DNA of 64,000 bases from Myxococcus guangdongensis. GTDB taxonomy: Bacteria; Myxococcota; Myxococcia; Myxococcales; Myxococcaceae. Location of the stretch: assembly GCF_024198255.1 (NCBI RefSeq), contig NZ_JAJVKW010000006.1, positions 248,001 to 312,000 on the forward strand. Direction: 5' to 3'. The translations under genes were made by a program, and so were the position numbers. Positions 20,736 through 27,895 of the stretch are shown piece by piece (position 1 is the first letter of the stretch; each line of letters starts with the position of its first letter). The notes under the pieces were generated by a model, which worked only from the letters and a program-made list of their open reading frames with translations, did no database searches and had not been told where the DNA came from.

Positions 20736-22129
20736 GGCCCCGCCTCCACGAAGCGCCGCGTCCCCTCGCGGATGCGCTCGACGATGTGACGCAGGTCCTC
20801 GTCGTTCGCGATGAGCGGCGGGGCGACGCGCATGGCGGGGAACAGGTAGCGCAGCCCGTGGGAGCGTCTGCCCGCGCCCGCCATGAACTCGACGAAGACT
20901 CCGGCCTCCAGGAGCCGCTGGCGCAGCCGGGTCAGGCCGTGCGAGGCCCGCTCGGTCAGCTCGACGCCGTTCATGTAGCCCTGACCCCGCACCTCCAGGA
21001 ACAGCGCCGGGAAGGCCTCCACCACGTCGCGCCGCAGCCGCTCGCGCAGCTCCTCGCCCAGCGCGCCCGCCCGCTCGATGAGGCGCTCCTCCGAGAGGTA
21101 GCGCAGGCCCGAGCGCATCAGCGCGCACGTGAGCGGACGCAAATCGGAGGTGGACACCGCGCCGCTCGGACGCACGCTCAATTCCCGACGCGCGATGACC
21201 ATGGACGTGGAGACCGCGCCCATGCCCAGGCTCTTGCCGATGACGGTGACGTCGGTGGGGATGGGCCCCTCCTCGTCCGTCATCGCGAAGAAGCGGCCCG
21301 TCTTCGCGAAGGTGAGCACCTCGTCCGCGACGAGGAGCACGTCATGCTCCCGGCACAGCGCGGCCAGCCTGCGCAGGTAGCCCGGCGGTGGGACGAGGAT
21401 GCCCGCGTCGCCCTGGATGGGCTCGACGATGACCGCGGACAGCTTCGAGCCCTGCTCAACGAAGAACCGCTCCAGGAGCGCCGCCTCGCCGAAGGGGAGG
21501 AAGGCCACGTCCAATCCGAAGGGAGGCTCGGCGCCCGGCAGCGGCAGGCCCAGGCGATAGTGTCTGCGATTGAGCAGGGGGACCAGTCCCCCCGTCCAGC
21601 CATGCCACGCGCCCTCGAAGGCGAGGACCGTCCTGCGTGCCTCGCGGCCCGCCTTCGCCGTCAGCCTCCGCCGGTCGAAGCCCGACTCCAGCACCAGCCG
21701 CAGCGCGAGCTCCAGGCCCTCGGAGCCGGAGTTGCGGCCGCTGGCGTGGTACTCGCCGCCGGGGAAGCGGTCCGCCCAACGTCCCCCAGGACCGAACAGC
21801 TCCTCCAGGAGCAGCGTGCGCTCCAGCGAGCCCAGCTCATCGGTGACGTAGCCGCGCTCGAGCCCTTCGCGGAACGCGGGCTGGAGACATGGATGCGCCG
21901 CGCCCAGGCACGCGCTGGCATAGCCGCCGCTCGCGTCCATCACCTCCAGCACCTGACCGGCGCGCTCGCCTTCCAGGGGGACCATGTGCTGGACGAGCCC
22001 TCGGGCCTGGAGGGAGACGAAGGGCAGGCGCCCGCCGCCGTAGTGGTCCATCTGCAGGGCCTGGCCCGCGCGCAGGCGCTCGAGGTCCGCGGGCGCGAGG
22101 CTGCCTCCGGGCGCGGGCGTCCTCACCAC
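20732..22129 (-). CDS. Class III PLP-dependent aminotransferase
   Basis: This 465-residue protein has the class III (ornithine/GABA/glutamate-1-semialdehyde type) pattern: substrate and phosphate loop NSGSEGLELALRL (133-145), AFEGAWHGWTGG, EPIQGDAGI (236-244), LLVADEVLTFAKTG with PLP-pyridine Asp269, and Schiff-base Lys299 in VIGKSLGMG. It would transfer an amino group to an aldehyde or ketone, for example one released from the ACP or made by the oxoamine synthase. An aminomutase role (GSAM-like) is the alternative. It overlaps the ACP gene by 7 bases and the thioesterase gene by ATGA, so it is firmly in the operon. Confidence 0.92.
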   Translation of the reverse strand: MVRTPAPGGSLAPADLERLRAGQALQMDHYGGGRLPFVSLQARGLVQHMVPLEGERAGQVLEVMDASGGYASACLGAAHPCLQPAFREGLERGYVTDELGSLERTLLLEELFGPGGRWADRFPGGEYHASGRNSGSEGLELALRLVLESGFDRRRLTAKAGREARRTVLAFEGAWHGWTGGLVPLLNRRHYRLGLPLPGAEPPFGLDVAFLPFGEAALLERFFVEQGSKLSAVIVEPIQGDAGILVPPPGYLRRLAALCREHDVLLVADEVLTFAKTGRFFAMTDEEGPIPTDVTVIGKSLGMGAVSTSMVIARRELSVRPSGAVSTSDLRPLTCALMRSGLRYLSEERLIERAGALGEELRERLRRDVVEAFPALFLEVRGQGYMNGVELTERASHGLTRLRQRLLEAGVFVEFMAGAGRRSHGLRYLFPAMRVAPPLIANDEDLRHIVERIREGTRRFVEAGP

Positions 22130-22404
22130 GCACCTCCCTGGGCCGCGGTCTTCAGGCCTGCGATGAGCGACACGAGCTGGTTCACCGTGCGGAAGTTGTC
22201 GGTGTTGAAGTCCTCGTCGGTGATGCGGACCTTGAACACGTCCTCGCAGAGCACGCGCAGCTCCAGGAACCCCACCGAGTCGAGCCCGATGACGGACTGC
22301 AGGCCGTCGTCCTCGCCAATCTGCTCTGGGGGCAGCTCCACGAACAGCTTGTCGATGAGGATCTGCTTGATGCTTGCCGTCAGCGCTTCATGCATGGCTG
22401 GCAT
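22123..22404 (-). CDS. Acyl carrier protein
   Basis: The protein has 93 residues (90 if the in-frame ATG at 22395 is used). The phosphopantetheine attachment motif is GLDSVGFLEL (Ser near residue 43) and the four-helix acidic pattern is typical of ACPs. It is the only stand-alone carrier in the operon and is likely the platform for the ketosynthase, FabZ-like and thioesterase proteins, and a possible acyl donor to the oxoamine synthase. The gene overlaps its neighbours by 17 bases (MDR gene) and 7 bases (aminotransferase gene). No phosphopantetheinyl transferase gene is present in the window. Confidence 0.92.
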   Translation of the reverse strand: MPAMHEALTASIKQILIDKLFVELPPEQIGEDDGLQSVIGLDSVGFLELRVLCEDVFKVRITDEDFNTDNFRTVNQLVSLIAGLKTAAQGGAW

Positions 22405-23386
22405 TCCTTTCCAATGTGAGAACGAACTTCCCGATGTTGCGGTTGGCTTCCATCTCCCCCAGCGCCACGTTCACGTCCTCCAGGGGATGCCGGGCGTGGA
22501 TGACGGGGCGCAGCCCGCCCAGGGCGAGCACCTCCATCCACCGCTGACGGAAGCGCGCGTTCACCTCGCGCTTCTCTTTCAGAGGCCGCAGCCGCAGCGA
22601 CGAGCCCTTGAGCTGCAGCCGGCGCTGGACGATGCGCAGGAGGTCCACCTGCGTGGACATGCCGTCGAGCAGCCCCACGAGCACGAGACACCCCTCGTGC
22701 GCCAGCACCCCCAGGTTGCGCTCCAGGTACGCGCCGCCGATGAAGTCCATCACCAGCGGGACGCCCTCGCCTCGCGTGAGCTGGAGCACCTCCTGGACGA
22801 AGTCCTGCTCCCGGTAATCGAACACCGCGTCGGCGCCCAGCGCGCGCACGGCCTCCACCTTCCGGCGGGTGCCCACGGTGCAGTACGTCGTCGCGCCCAC
22901 GTGCCGGGCCATCTGGACCATGGTGGTCCCGATGCTGCTGGCGGCCGCGTGGATGAGCACCGCCTGTCCCCGCTGGAGCTGGCCCAGGGTGAAGAGCGTC
23001 TCGTTCGCGGTGAGGCAGGACTCGGAGGTGGCGGCGGCCTCGGCGAAGTCGAAGCCGGAGGGGATGGGCAGCGCCATGCCCTGGTCCAGCAGGCAGTAGT
23101 CCGCGAATCCTCCTCCCTCCACCACGCCGAAGACGCGCTGTCCCCGGGTGAAGCCCTTCACGTCCTCGCCCCACGCCTCCACGGTGCCCGCCACCTCCAC
23201 GCCGGGGATGGCGGACTGTCCCTCCGGCACGTGGTACTCGCCCTGGCGCTGGAGCAGGTCCGCGCGGTTGAGCGCCGTGGCGTGCACCTTCACCAGCAGC
23301 GCCTCGCGCGTGGGGATGGGCTGGGGCACCTCGCGCAGCTTCACCACCTCCGGCCCACCGATGCCTTCGAAGACGACGGCGCGCAT
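22388..23386 (-). CDS. MDR-family NAD(P)H oxidoreductase (quinone/enoyl reductase type)
   Basis: The 332 residues match the zinc-free medium-chain dehydrogenase/reductase branch: N-terminal MRAVVFEGIGGPEVV, NRADLLQRQGEY, GVEVAGTV, and a nucleotide-binding segment HAAASSIGTTMVQMARHVGA. The zinc ligands of alcohol dehydrogenases are missing. Members of this PIG3/quinone-oxidoreductase/enoyl-reductase group reduce quinones or alpha,beta-unsaturated carbonyls with NADPH. Beside a MaoC hydratase and an ACP, an enoyl-thioester reductase role is attractive but inferred. It begins 4 bases after the MaoC stop and overlaps the ACP gene. Confidence 0.88.
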   Translation of the reverse strand: MRAVVFEGIGGPEVVKLREVPQPIPTREALLVKVHATALNRADLLQRQGEYHVPEGQSAIPGVEVAGTVEAWGEDVKGFTRGQRVFGVVEGGGFADYCLLDQGMALPIPSGFDFAEAAATSESCLTANETLFTLGQLQRGQAVLIHAAASSIGTTMVQMARHVGATTYCTVGTRRKVEAVRALGADAVFDYREQDFVQEVLQLTRGEGVPLVMDFIGGAYLERNLGVLAHEGCLVLVGLLDGMSTQVDLLRIVQRRLQLKGSSLRLRPLKEKREVNARFRQRWMEVLALGGLRPVIHARHPLEDVNVALGEMEANRNIGKFVLTLERNASHA

Positions 23387-23390
23387 GGCG

Positions 23391-23921
23391 TCAGTACCTG
23401 GCCCTTTCCTCGACGGCGTGCGCGCGGGTGGGGACCAGGAAGCTGCGCTCGAAGGAGAGGAAGACCTCGCCCTTGGCGGTGAGGCCCACCGTCTCGCAGG
23501 TGATGATTCCCTCGCCAGCGCGGCGGGTGGACAGGCGCGCGGAGAGGATGCGGCTCTCCGCGTAGAGCGTGTCGCCCGCGAAGACGGGGTGGGTGAGGCG
23601 AATCTTGTCCCAGCCCAGGTTGGCGGTGGCCCGACCGCTGGTGCTGCGCACGCTCATCCCGCAGACGATGCTGAACGTGACGAGGCTGGAGATGAGCGGC
23701 CGGCCCCACACCGTCTGTTCGCAGTACGCGGCGTCCAGGTGCAGCGGGGACGGGTTCATGCACAACGTGTTCATCCACACGTTGTCGGCCTCCGTCACCG
23801 TCCTGCCGGGGCGGTGCTCGAAGACGTCCCCCACGGTGAAGTCCTCGTAGTGGAAGCCGAGCACCTCGCGGTAGCGCTGGGGGCCGAGCTGCTTGTATCC
23901 GGTGATGGCGCTGCCCTGCAT
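23391..23921 (-). CDS. MaoC-family hydratase/dehydratase
   Basis: This 176-residue hotdog protein has the MaoC (R-specific hydratase) pattern: YEDFTVGDVFEHRPGRTVTEAD, then MNPSPLHLDAAYC (active-site region with the conserved His/Asp), and FAGDTLYAESRI. Short MaoC proteins paired with a CitE-like lyase are known from itaconyl/mesaconyl-CoA and leucine-related CoA pathways, where the hydratase and lyase interconvert unsaturated dicarboxyl-CoA and hydroxyacyl-CoA. Here it lies two genes after a CitE-like gene, so the same chemistry may run in the synthetic direction. It starts 35 bases after the oxoamine synthase gene. Confidence 0.88.
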   Translation of the reverse strand: MQGSAITGYKQLGPQRYREVLGFHYEDFTVGDVFEHRPGRTVTEADNVWMNTLCMNPSPLHLDAAYCEQTVWGRPLISSLVTFSIVCGMSVRSTSGRATANLGWDKIRLTHPVFAGDTLYAESRILSARLSTRRAGEGIITCETVGLTAKGEVFLSFERSFLVPTRAHAVEERARY

Positions 23922-23956
23922 GGCGTGACTCCTCGTCGGCGGGAGGTGGGCGTGGC

Positions 23957-25189
23957 TCAGAAGCGGGAGAGGATGTCCTGCACGTCGTCGCAGAAGACGC
24001 GGACCTGCTCCTCGCTCATGTCCGCGCGCATCATCACGCGCACCCCCGCCTCGCCCCGGGCGACGACGGGGAAGAACACCGCCGAGCAGTAGTAGCCCCG
24101 CTGGTACAGCTCCGAGGACAGGCGGATGGCGCGCGCCTCCTCGCCCACCTGGATGAGGCGGATGGGCATCCCGTTGCCTGCGTTGGGGGAGGGGAAGCGG
24201 CTGTCGAAGAGCTGGATGTTGCGCGCGAGCCGTCCCTGCAGCTCGCGCAGCTCCGGCGTGTGGTGAAGCGCGATGCTGGCGAGCGACGCGCCCACCGACG
24301 GCATCTGGAGGTTCTGCGACCAGGCCAGCGGCCCCGCGTTCCGGTAGAGGAAGTCGAAGCTCTTCTCGCTGCCCAGCATGGCGATGCCGCCGGAGCTGCC
24401 GAAGGCCTTGGCCAGCGAGGCGACCACCATCGTCAGGGGATTCATCTTCAGCCGCGAGCGGACGTAGCCCTCGCCGCGCTCACCCGTCAGCGCGAGCGAG
24501 TGCGAGTCATCGATGTAGAGGAACAGGCCGTAGCGCTCCTGGAGCTGGAGCAGCCCCTCCAGCGCGATGAGGCCGCCCATGGAGTAGGCACCGTCGGCGA
24601 CGTAGGCCACGCGCGGGTACTTCTTGCAGACGTCCTCCAGGTAGTTGAGGTCGTTGTGCGGGCTGGTCAGCACCAGGCTCTCATCGCCGCAGATGGGCTT
24701 GATGTAGGCCATGGAGAAGTGACAGTAGCGGTCGAACACCATGACGCGCGGCTGGCCGTCCTCGGTGACGTGGCCGGAGGCGAGCAGTGGGAGGATGCCC
24801 GCCGTCAGGGCGCTGCAGGTGACGCCGGGCAGGGTGGGGCAGCCGTAGAGCTCGCGCAGCTCCTCTTCCAGCCGCGCCATGAGCTTCAGGCGGATGCGCA
24901 GCGTGGACATGGCCAGGCTGTTGGTGCCCGCCTCCTGGAGCGCGTCGATGGCGCCCTGGAGGATCTTCGGGTGGTGGTTGAGGCCCAGGTACGAGCATGA
25001 GCAGAGCGTCATGAACTCGTGGCCCGACGTGGTGTCGGCGAGCCGGTTGTTCGACTCGAAGTCCACCTTGATGCCGATGAGCCCGTTGTCCTTGGCGTGC
25101 TGCCAGCCACGGTCCCCCACGGCGATGAGCTTCTCGTTGTTGCGATAGCGGCGGGGACCCAAGACGCTCTGCTCGTTGCTCGTTTCCAT
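23957..25189 (-). CDS. Alpha-oxoamine synthase (AONS/SPT/CqsA-like PLP enzyme)
   Basis: The start METSNEQ at 25189 has AGGAGG seven bases upstream and gives 410 residues; the longer frame to 25303 is rejected. Fold type I PLP signals: SCSYLGLNHHP (66-74), AGTNSLAMSTLRIRL, YIDDSHSLALTGERGEG with the D227/H230 pair that contacts PLP, and Schiff-base Lys261 in ASLAKAFGSSGG. The family condenses an amino acid (Ala, Ser, Gly or others) with an acyl-CoA or acyl-ACP, losing CO2 to give an alpha-aminoketone, as in KBL, AONS, serine palmitoyltransferase, CqsA and PigH. A primary biotin role is unlikely because no bio genes are nearby. The operon ACP or a CoA thioester made by its neighbours is a plausible acyl donor. 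Confidence 0.92.
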   Translation of the reverse strand: METSNEQSVLGPRRYRNNEKLIAVGDRGWQHAKDNGLIGIKVDFESNNRLADTTSGHEFMTLCSCSYLGLNHHPKILQGAIDALQEAGTNSLAMSTLRIRLKLMARLEEELRELYGCPTLPGVTCSALTAGILPLLASGHVTEDGQPRVMVFDRYCHFSMAYIKPICGDESLVLTSPHNDLNYLEDVCKKYPRVAYVADGAYSMGGLIALEGLLQLQERYGLFLYIDDSHSLALTGERGEGYVRSRLKMNPLTMVVASLAKAFGSSGGIAMLGSEKSFDFLYRNAGPLAWSQNLQMPSVGASLASIALHHTPELRELQGRLARNIQLFDSRFPSPNAGNGMPIRLIQVGEEARAIRLSSELYQRGYYCSAVFFPVVARGEAGVRVMMRADMSEEQVRVFCDDVQDILSRF

Positions 25190-25220
25190 GGGGATTCCTC
25201 CTGGGGAAGGGGGTGGGGCG

Positions 25221-26087
25221 TCAGAGGGAGCGCGCCGGGCTGTCGGCCTCTCGGGGGCCGAACTCCTCGAGTGTGCGCCTGGCCGCCTCGACGAACGGGG
25301 CACCCATCATGGTCCCCTCCACCACGCAGATATTGAAGTCGCGGGCCTGGCTCTCCTGGACGATGGTCCGCGCCTTGCGCAGCGTGTGTTCGTCCGGGGA
25401 GAACGCCTGGTTGATGACCTCCACCTGGCGCGGGTGCACGGCGGCCTTGCCGCTGAAGCCCATGCTCCGGGCGAGCTGACACTCGCGGCGCAGGCCCTCC
25501 ACGTCGGACATGTCGAACAGCGGCGAGTCGACCACCTGCACGTTGGCGGCGCGCGCTGCGGCGACCAGCCGGGAGCGCGCGTAGTACAGAGGCTCCCAGG
25601 AGAGCGACGCGCCGATGCTGAAGGAGTAGTCCGCCGAGCCGAACACCAGCGCCTTGAGCCTGGGCGTCGCGCAGGCGATGGCGTGCACGTTCTCCACGCC
25701 GCGCGGGGTCTCCACCAGGGCGAGCAGGTCCACCTGCGAGCAGCTGGCGCCGAGCACCTGCTCGACGATCTCCAAGTCCCGGGGAGACTCCACCTTGGGC
25801 ACCAGCACCGCGTCCGGCTTGACGGCGTAGTGACGCAGGGCGAGCAGGTCCTTGAGCCCCTCCGGTCGGGTGACGGTGTTGATGCGGATGGCGCGGCGGC
25901 TGGGGCCCTTGGGCGCGGAGAAGAACGCCTCCGCCTGCTGGCGGGCCGTGTCCTTGTGGCTGGCGGCCACGGAGTCCTCCAGGTCCACCAGGCTGATGTC
26001 CGCGCCGGACTGCTGCCCTCGGGCGAAGCGGTCCACGACGAGCGCGGGAGTGAACAGGATGGAGCGGCAATACCGGGTGAACTTCAT
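25221..26087 (-). CDS. HpcH/HpaI aldolase / CitE-like CoA lyase
   Basis: The start MKFTRYCRS at 26087 has GGAGG five bases upstream and gives 288 residues, the usual CitE size; the upstream in-frame extension is rejected. Visible landmarks: RSILFTPALVVDRF, DISLVDLEDSVAASHK (metal-site Asp/Glu region), VPKVESPRDLE, ALVETPRGVEN (Mg-binding Glu) and FSGKAAVHPRQVEVI. The family makes or breaks C-C bonds between acetyl- or propionyl-CoA and an oxo acid (malyl-, citramalyl- and beta-methylmalyl-CoA lyases). It is the first gene of the 14.5 kb operon, so it may supply a branched or dicarboxylic CoA unit. It lies 31 bases before the oxoamine synthase gene. Confidence 0.92.
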   Translation of the reverse strand: MKFTRYCRSILFTPALVVDRFARGQQSGADISLVDLEDSVAASHKDTARQQAEAFFSAPKGPSRRAIRINTVTRPEGLKDLLALRHYAVKPDAVLVPKVESPRDLEIVEQVLGASCSQVDLLALVETPRGVENVHAIACATPRLKALVFGSADYSFSIGASLSWEPLYYARSRLVAAARAANVQVVDSPLFDMSDVEGLRRECQLARSMGFSGKAAVHPRQVEVINQAFSPDEHTLRKARTIVQESQARDFNICVVEGTMMGAPFVEAARRTLEEFGPREADSPARSL

Positions 26088-26452
26088 GGTCGCCTCCGGA
26101 GGTGGGCCTGCCCTGCTCGCACCCGTCACGTCGCCGCCCGTGAGACTCCGGGCGGCCCGCTCGAGGCGCGATGAATCAGTGTTTGTCTGGGTACTCTCGT
26201 CGGCCGGGAGGCGTCAAGAAAATCTGCAAGCAATTGCAGGTTCGCCGCGTGCTATGTCTTGATATGTCTTTCTGCGTGTGAATAGGTGTAACCACGTGCT
26301 GCCATGTTTTTGTGAGACTGGATTGAGACTGGAGTTGTCGGGACCCAGGGACGGTTAACCCGTATGAAACGGTGCTCGATTCGCCGTGAATGGCTGACAC
26401 GGCATGTCATCGGATTGCCGCACCCGCACAGGCGGTGATATCTGCCGCGGCC
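26088..26452. promoter_or_regulatory. Divergent promoter region upstream of the biosynthetic operon
   Basis: This 365-base gap separates the operon (minus) from a small exported protein gene (plus), and part of it (about 26180-26400) is the most A/T-rich stretch in this part of the window. It contains the inverted repeat CTGCAA-GCAA-TTGCAG at 26224-26239, about 140 bases upstream of the first operon gene, and TGACA-CGGCA-TGTCA at 26395-26409, about 45 bases before the plus-strand gene. No sigma-54 GG-N10-GC motif was found near the palindrome. It is the only sizeable non-coding gap ahead of the operon, so the main promoter is expected here. Confidence 0.5.
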
Positions 26453-26776
26453 ATGCGAAGCCCTCCGCACCTTCTCGCCGCCGTCCTGCTCCTGGGTCCC
26501 TCGTGTGCGTCGATACCGACGGTGGAGCGTGATGGCTTCCTGCTCGGCGCGGAGTCCTGGGGGCGCGACGAGCACGCCGCCCGTTCACAGGCCGCGTTCA
26601 CCACGCAGTGCCCGGCCGAGCAGCTGGTGATCCTCGTGCTCTCCTCGAGCAGTGGCCCGAAGGTGGCCAGCGATGCCCGGAGTGTCGGGGTGACGGGGTG
26701 TGGGCGGCAGACGAGCTGGGTGCGCCTGGGCAACAACACCTGGGCGCTCAACAGCGACAGTCCGAGCGCGCCGTAG
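26453..26776 (+). CDS. Small exported protein with paired Cys
   Basis: From ATG 26453 the protein has 107 residues with a signal peptide (HLLAAVLLLGPSCA; the Cys could be lipidated although the lipobox is imperfect). The mature part reads ARSQAAFTTQCPAEQL...VGVTGCGRQTSWV, with a CP and a GCGR motif about 40 residues apart. I recognise this spacing from small, common myxobacterial envelope lipoproteins of unknown function; a disulfide is likely. It is divergent from the biosynthetic operon, and nothing links it functionally to that operon. Confidence 0.7.
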   Translation: MRSPPHLLAAVLLLGPSCASIPTVERDGFLLGAESWGRDEHAARSQAAFTTQCPAEQLVILVLSSSSGPKVASDARSVGVTGCGRQTSWVRLGNNTWALNSDSPSAP

Positions 26777-26778
26777 CG

Positions 26779-27016
26779 CTAGTCGAGGCGTGTAGAGCCC
26801 CGCTCCGCTCGAGGCATATCCGCTGGCGATCATCTCGGGGTCGACGTCGAGTCCCGTGAAGTCGTGCTGCTCACGCAGCCACCGAAGGGCCTCGTCGGGA
26901 GACAGCCATCGCTGAAGCTCGAGCACGGTCTCCTCCGGGGGAGGCCTCCACCGATCTTGGCTCGGGTCTTCACCTTCACTCCAGGGTAGAAGGGAGTCCT
27001 CATCGAGGAGCCGCGC
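26779..27016 (-). other. Protein-like antisense stretch in a gap, possible gene remnant
   Basis: The 240 bases between two plus-strand genes carry, on the minus strand, an open stretch that reads like real protein, with segments such as LLPWSEGEDPSQDRW, ETVLELQRWLSPDEALRWL and TGLDVDPEMIASGY. No start codon or ribosome site belongs to it within the gap, and the frame continues into the antisense of both neighbours. It may be the remnant of a degraded gene or a short gene with an unrecognised start. I do not recognise the family. Confidence 0.3.
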
Positions 27017-27766
27017 ATGCTGCAACGCCCAGCCTATGTCCCCGAGTGGATCTCCACCGCTCCGATGACCTTCCGGTTCAACAACGAGATCTCCCTCGCG
27101 CTGGACAACCCGGGAAACATCCCGGAGTGGCTGGGGGACCCCCTGTGGCGCGTGAACTACAAGGGCAAGGCGGCGCTGGGCCTGGCGTGCATCGAGTGGG
27201 TCGCGTGGCGCCTGGCGGGACTGACGGACGTCACGGACCTGCTGTCCCGGTTGGAAGCGGCGTGGGCGTCGATGGTGGCCCTGCCGTACTCGAAGAACCT
27301 GGACTACGACGGGGTGTCGAACGACGTGATGAATCGGGGCAACCCCGACGGGCCGCGCCAGGACGCGCTGATTCGCGTGCAGGACCTGAACTTCGTCTTC
27401 AAGAAGGGCCGACATCAGATGTCGATGGAGGCGGGCAAGTGCGCCGCGCTGGGGCTCCACATGCTTCCTCCGGACGCGGACTTCGAGCCCTGGCTGCGGC
27501 GTGCCCTGGACGCCCTGGCGAAGAATTGCCCCGCGGGAGAGGTCGACCAGCCGAAGGGCAAGGTCAAGGTGATCGACCACAGCGCGCAGCGCCCGGTGCC
27601 GCGCGAATGGTTCGAAGCCCTCTCGACGCCTGTCGACGACGCCGCGGACCGCGCCGCGTGGGACCGCTTCCTGCGCGGGCTCGAGCCCTCCGCGAATCCC
27701 TACCTAGTCCCCGCGGACACGCTGCTCGCCGAGGGCTTCACGGGGCCGCTCTATCGCATGGACTGA
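27017..27766 (+). CDS. Hypothetical protein, 249 aa
   Basis: A soluble protein with no signal peptide or membrane segment, opening MLQRPAYVPEWIST. Segments ALGLACIEWVAWRLAGL and DLLSRLEAAWASMVAL look like packed helices. The C-terminal part (VPREWFEALSTPVDD, DRFLRGLEPSANPYL) resembles the tail of immunity-like or SMI1-like small proteins in general style, but I cannot name a family. A GAGG sequence lies close before the ATG (27006 onward). It stands alone between a small exported-protein gene and the nucleotidase gene. Confidence 0.75.
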   Translation: MLQRPAYVPEWISTAPMTFRFNNEISLALDNPGNIPEWLGDPLWRVNYKGKAALGLACIEWVAWRLAGLTDVTDLLSRLEAAWASMVALPYSKNLDYDGVSNDVMNRGNPDGPRQDALIRVQDLNFVFKKGRHQMSMEAGKCAALGLHMLPPDADFEPWLRRALDALAKNCPAGEVDQPKGKVKVIDHSAQRPVPREWFEALSTPVDDAADRAAWDRFLRGLEPSANPYLVPADTLLAEGFTGPLYRMD

Positions 27767-27895
27767 GGTCGTGCGGTGCGTGGCGTGAGTGTTGAATCCC
27801 TCACGACAAGGCCTTCCGGAGACGTCAGAGCGGGACGCTAGGGTGCCCCGCGTCAGGCAATTCGTCTGGCATGACTCGTTGAACGAGGTCTCCTG

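Noticed and set aside
20736-21128. N-terminal extension of the thioesterase into the aminotransferase gene
   Set aside because: It would overlap the aminotransferase by about 400 bases in another frame and has an Arg/Ala-rich sequence; the ATGA start at 20735 gives the normal family length.
20786-23482. An 898-codon plus-strand frame opposite the aminotransferase, ACP and MDR genes
   Set aside because: All three minus-strand genes have conserved active-site motifs and tight junctions; the plus frame has none.
23957-25189. BioF (8-amino-7-oxononanoate synthase of biotin synthesis)
   Set aside because: No bioA, bioD or bioB nearby, and the gene is embedded in an ACP/NRPS operon; only the broader alpha-oxoamine synthase call is supported.
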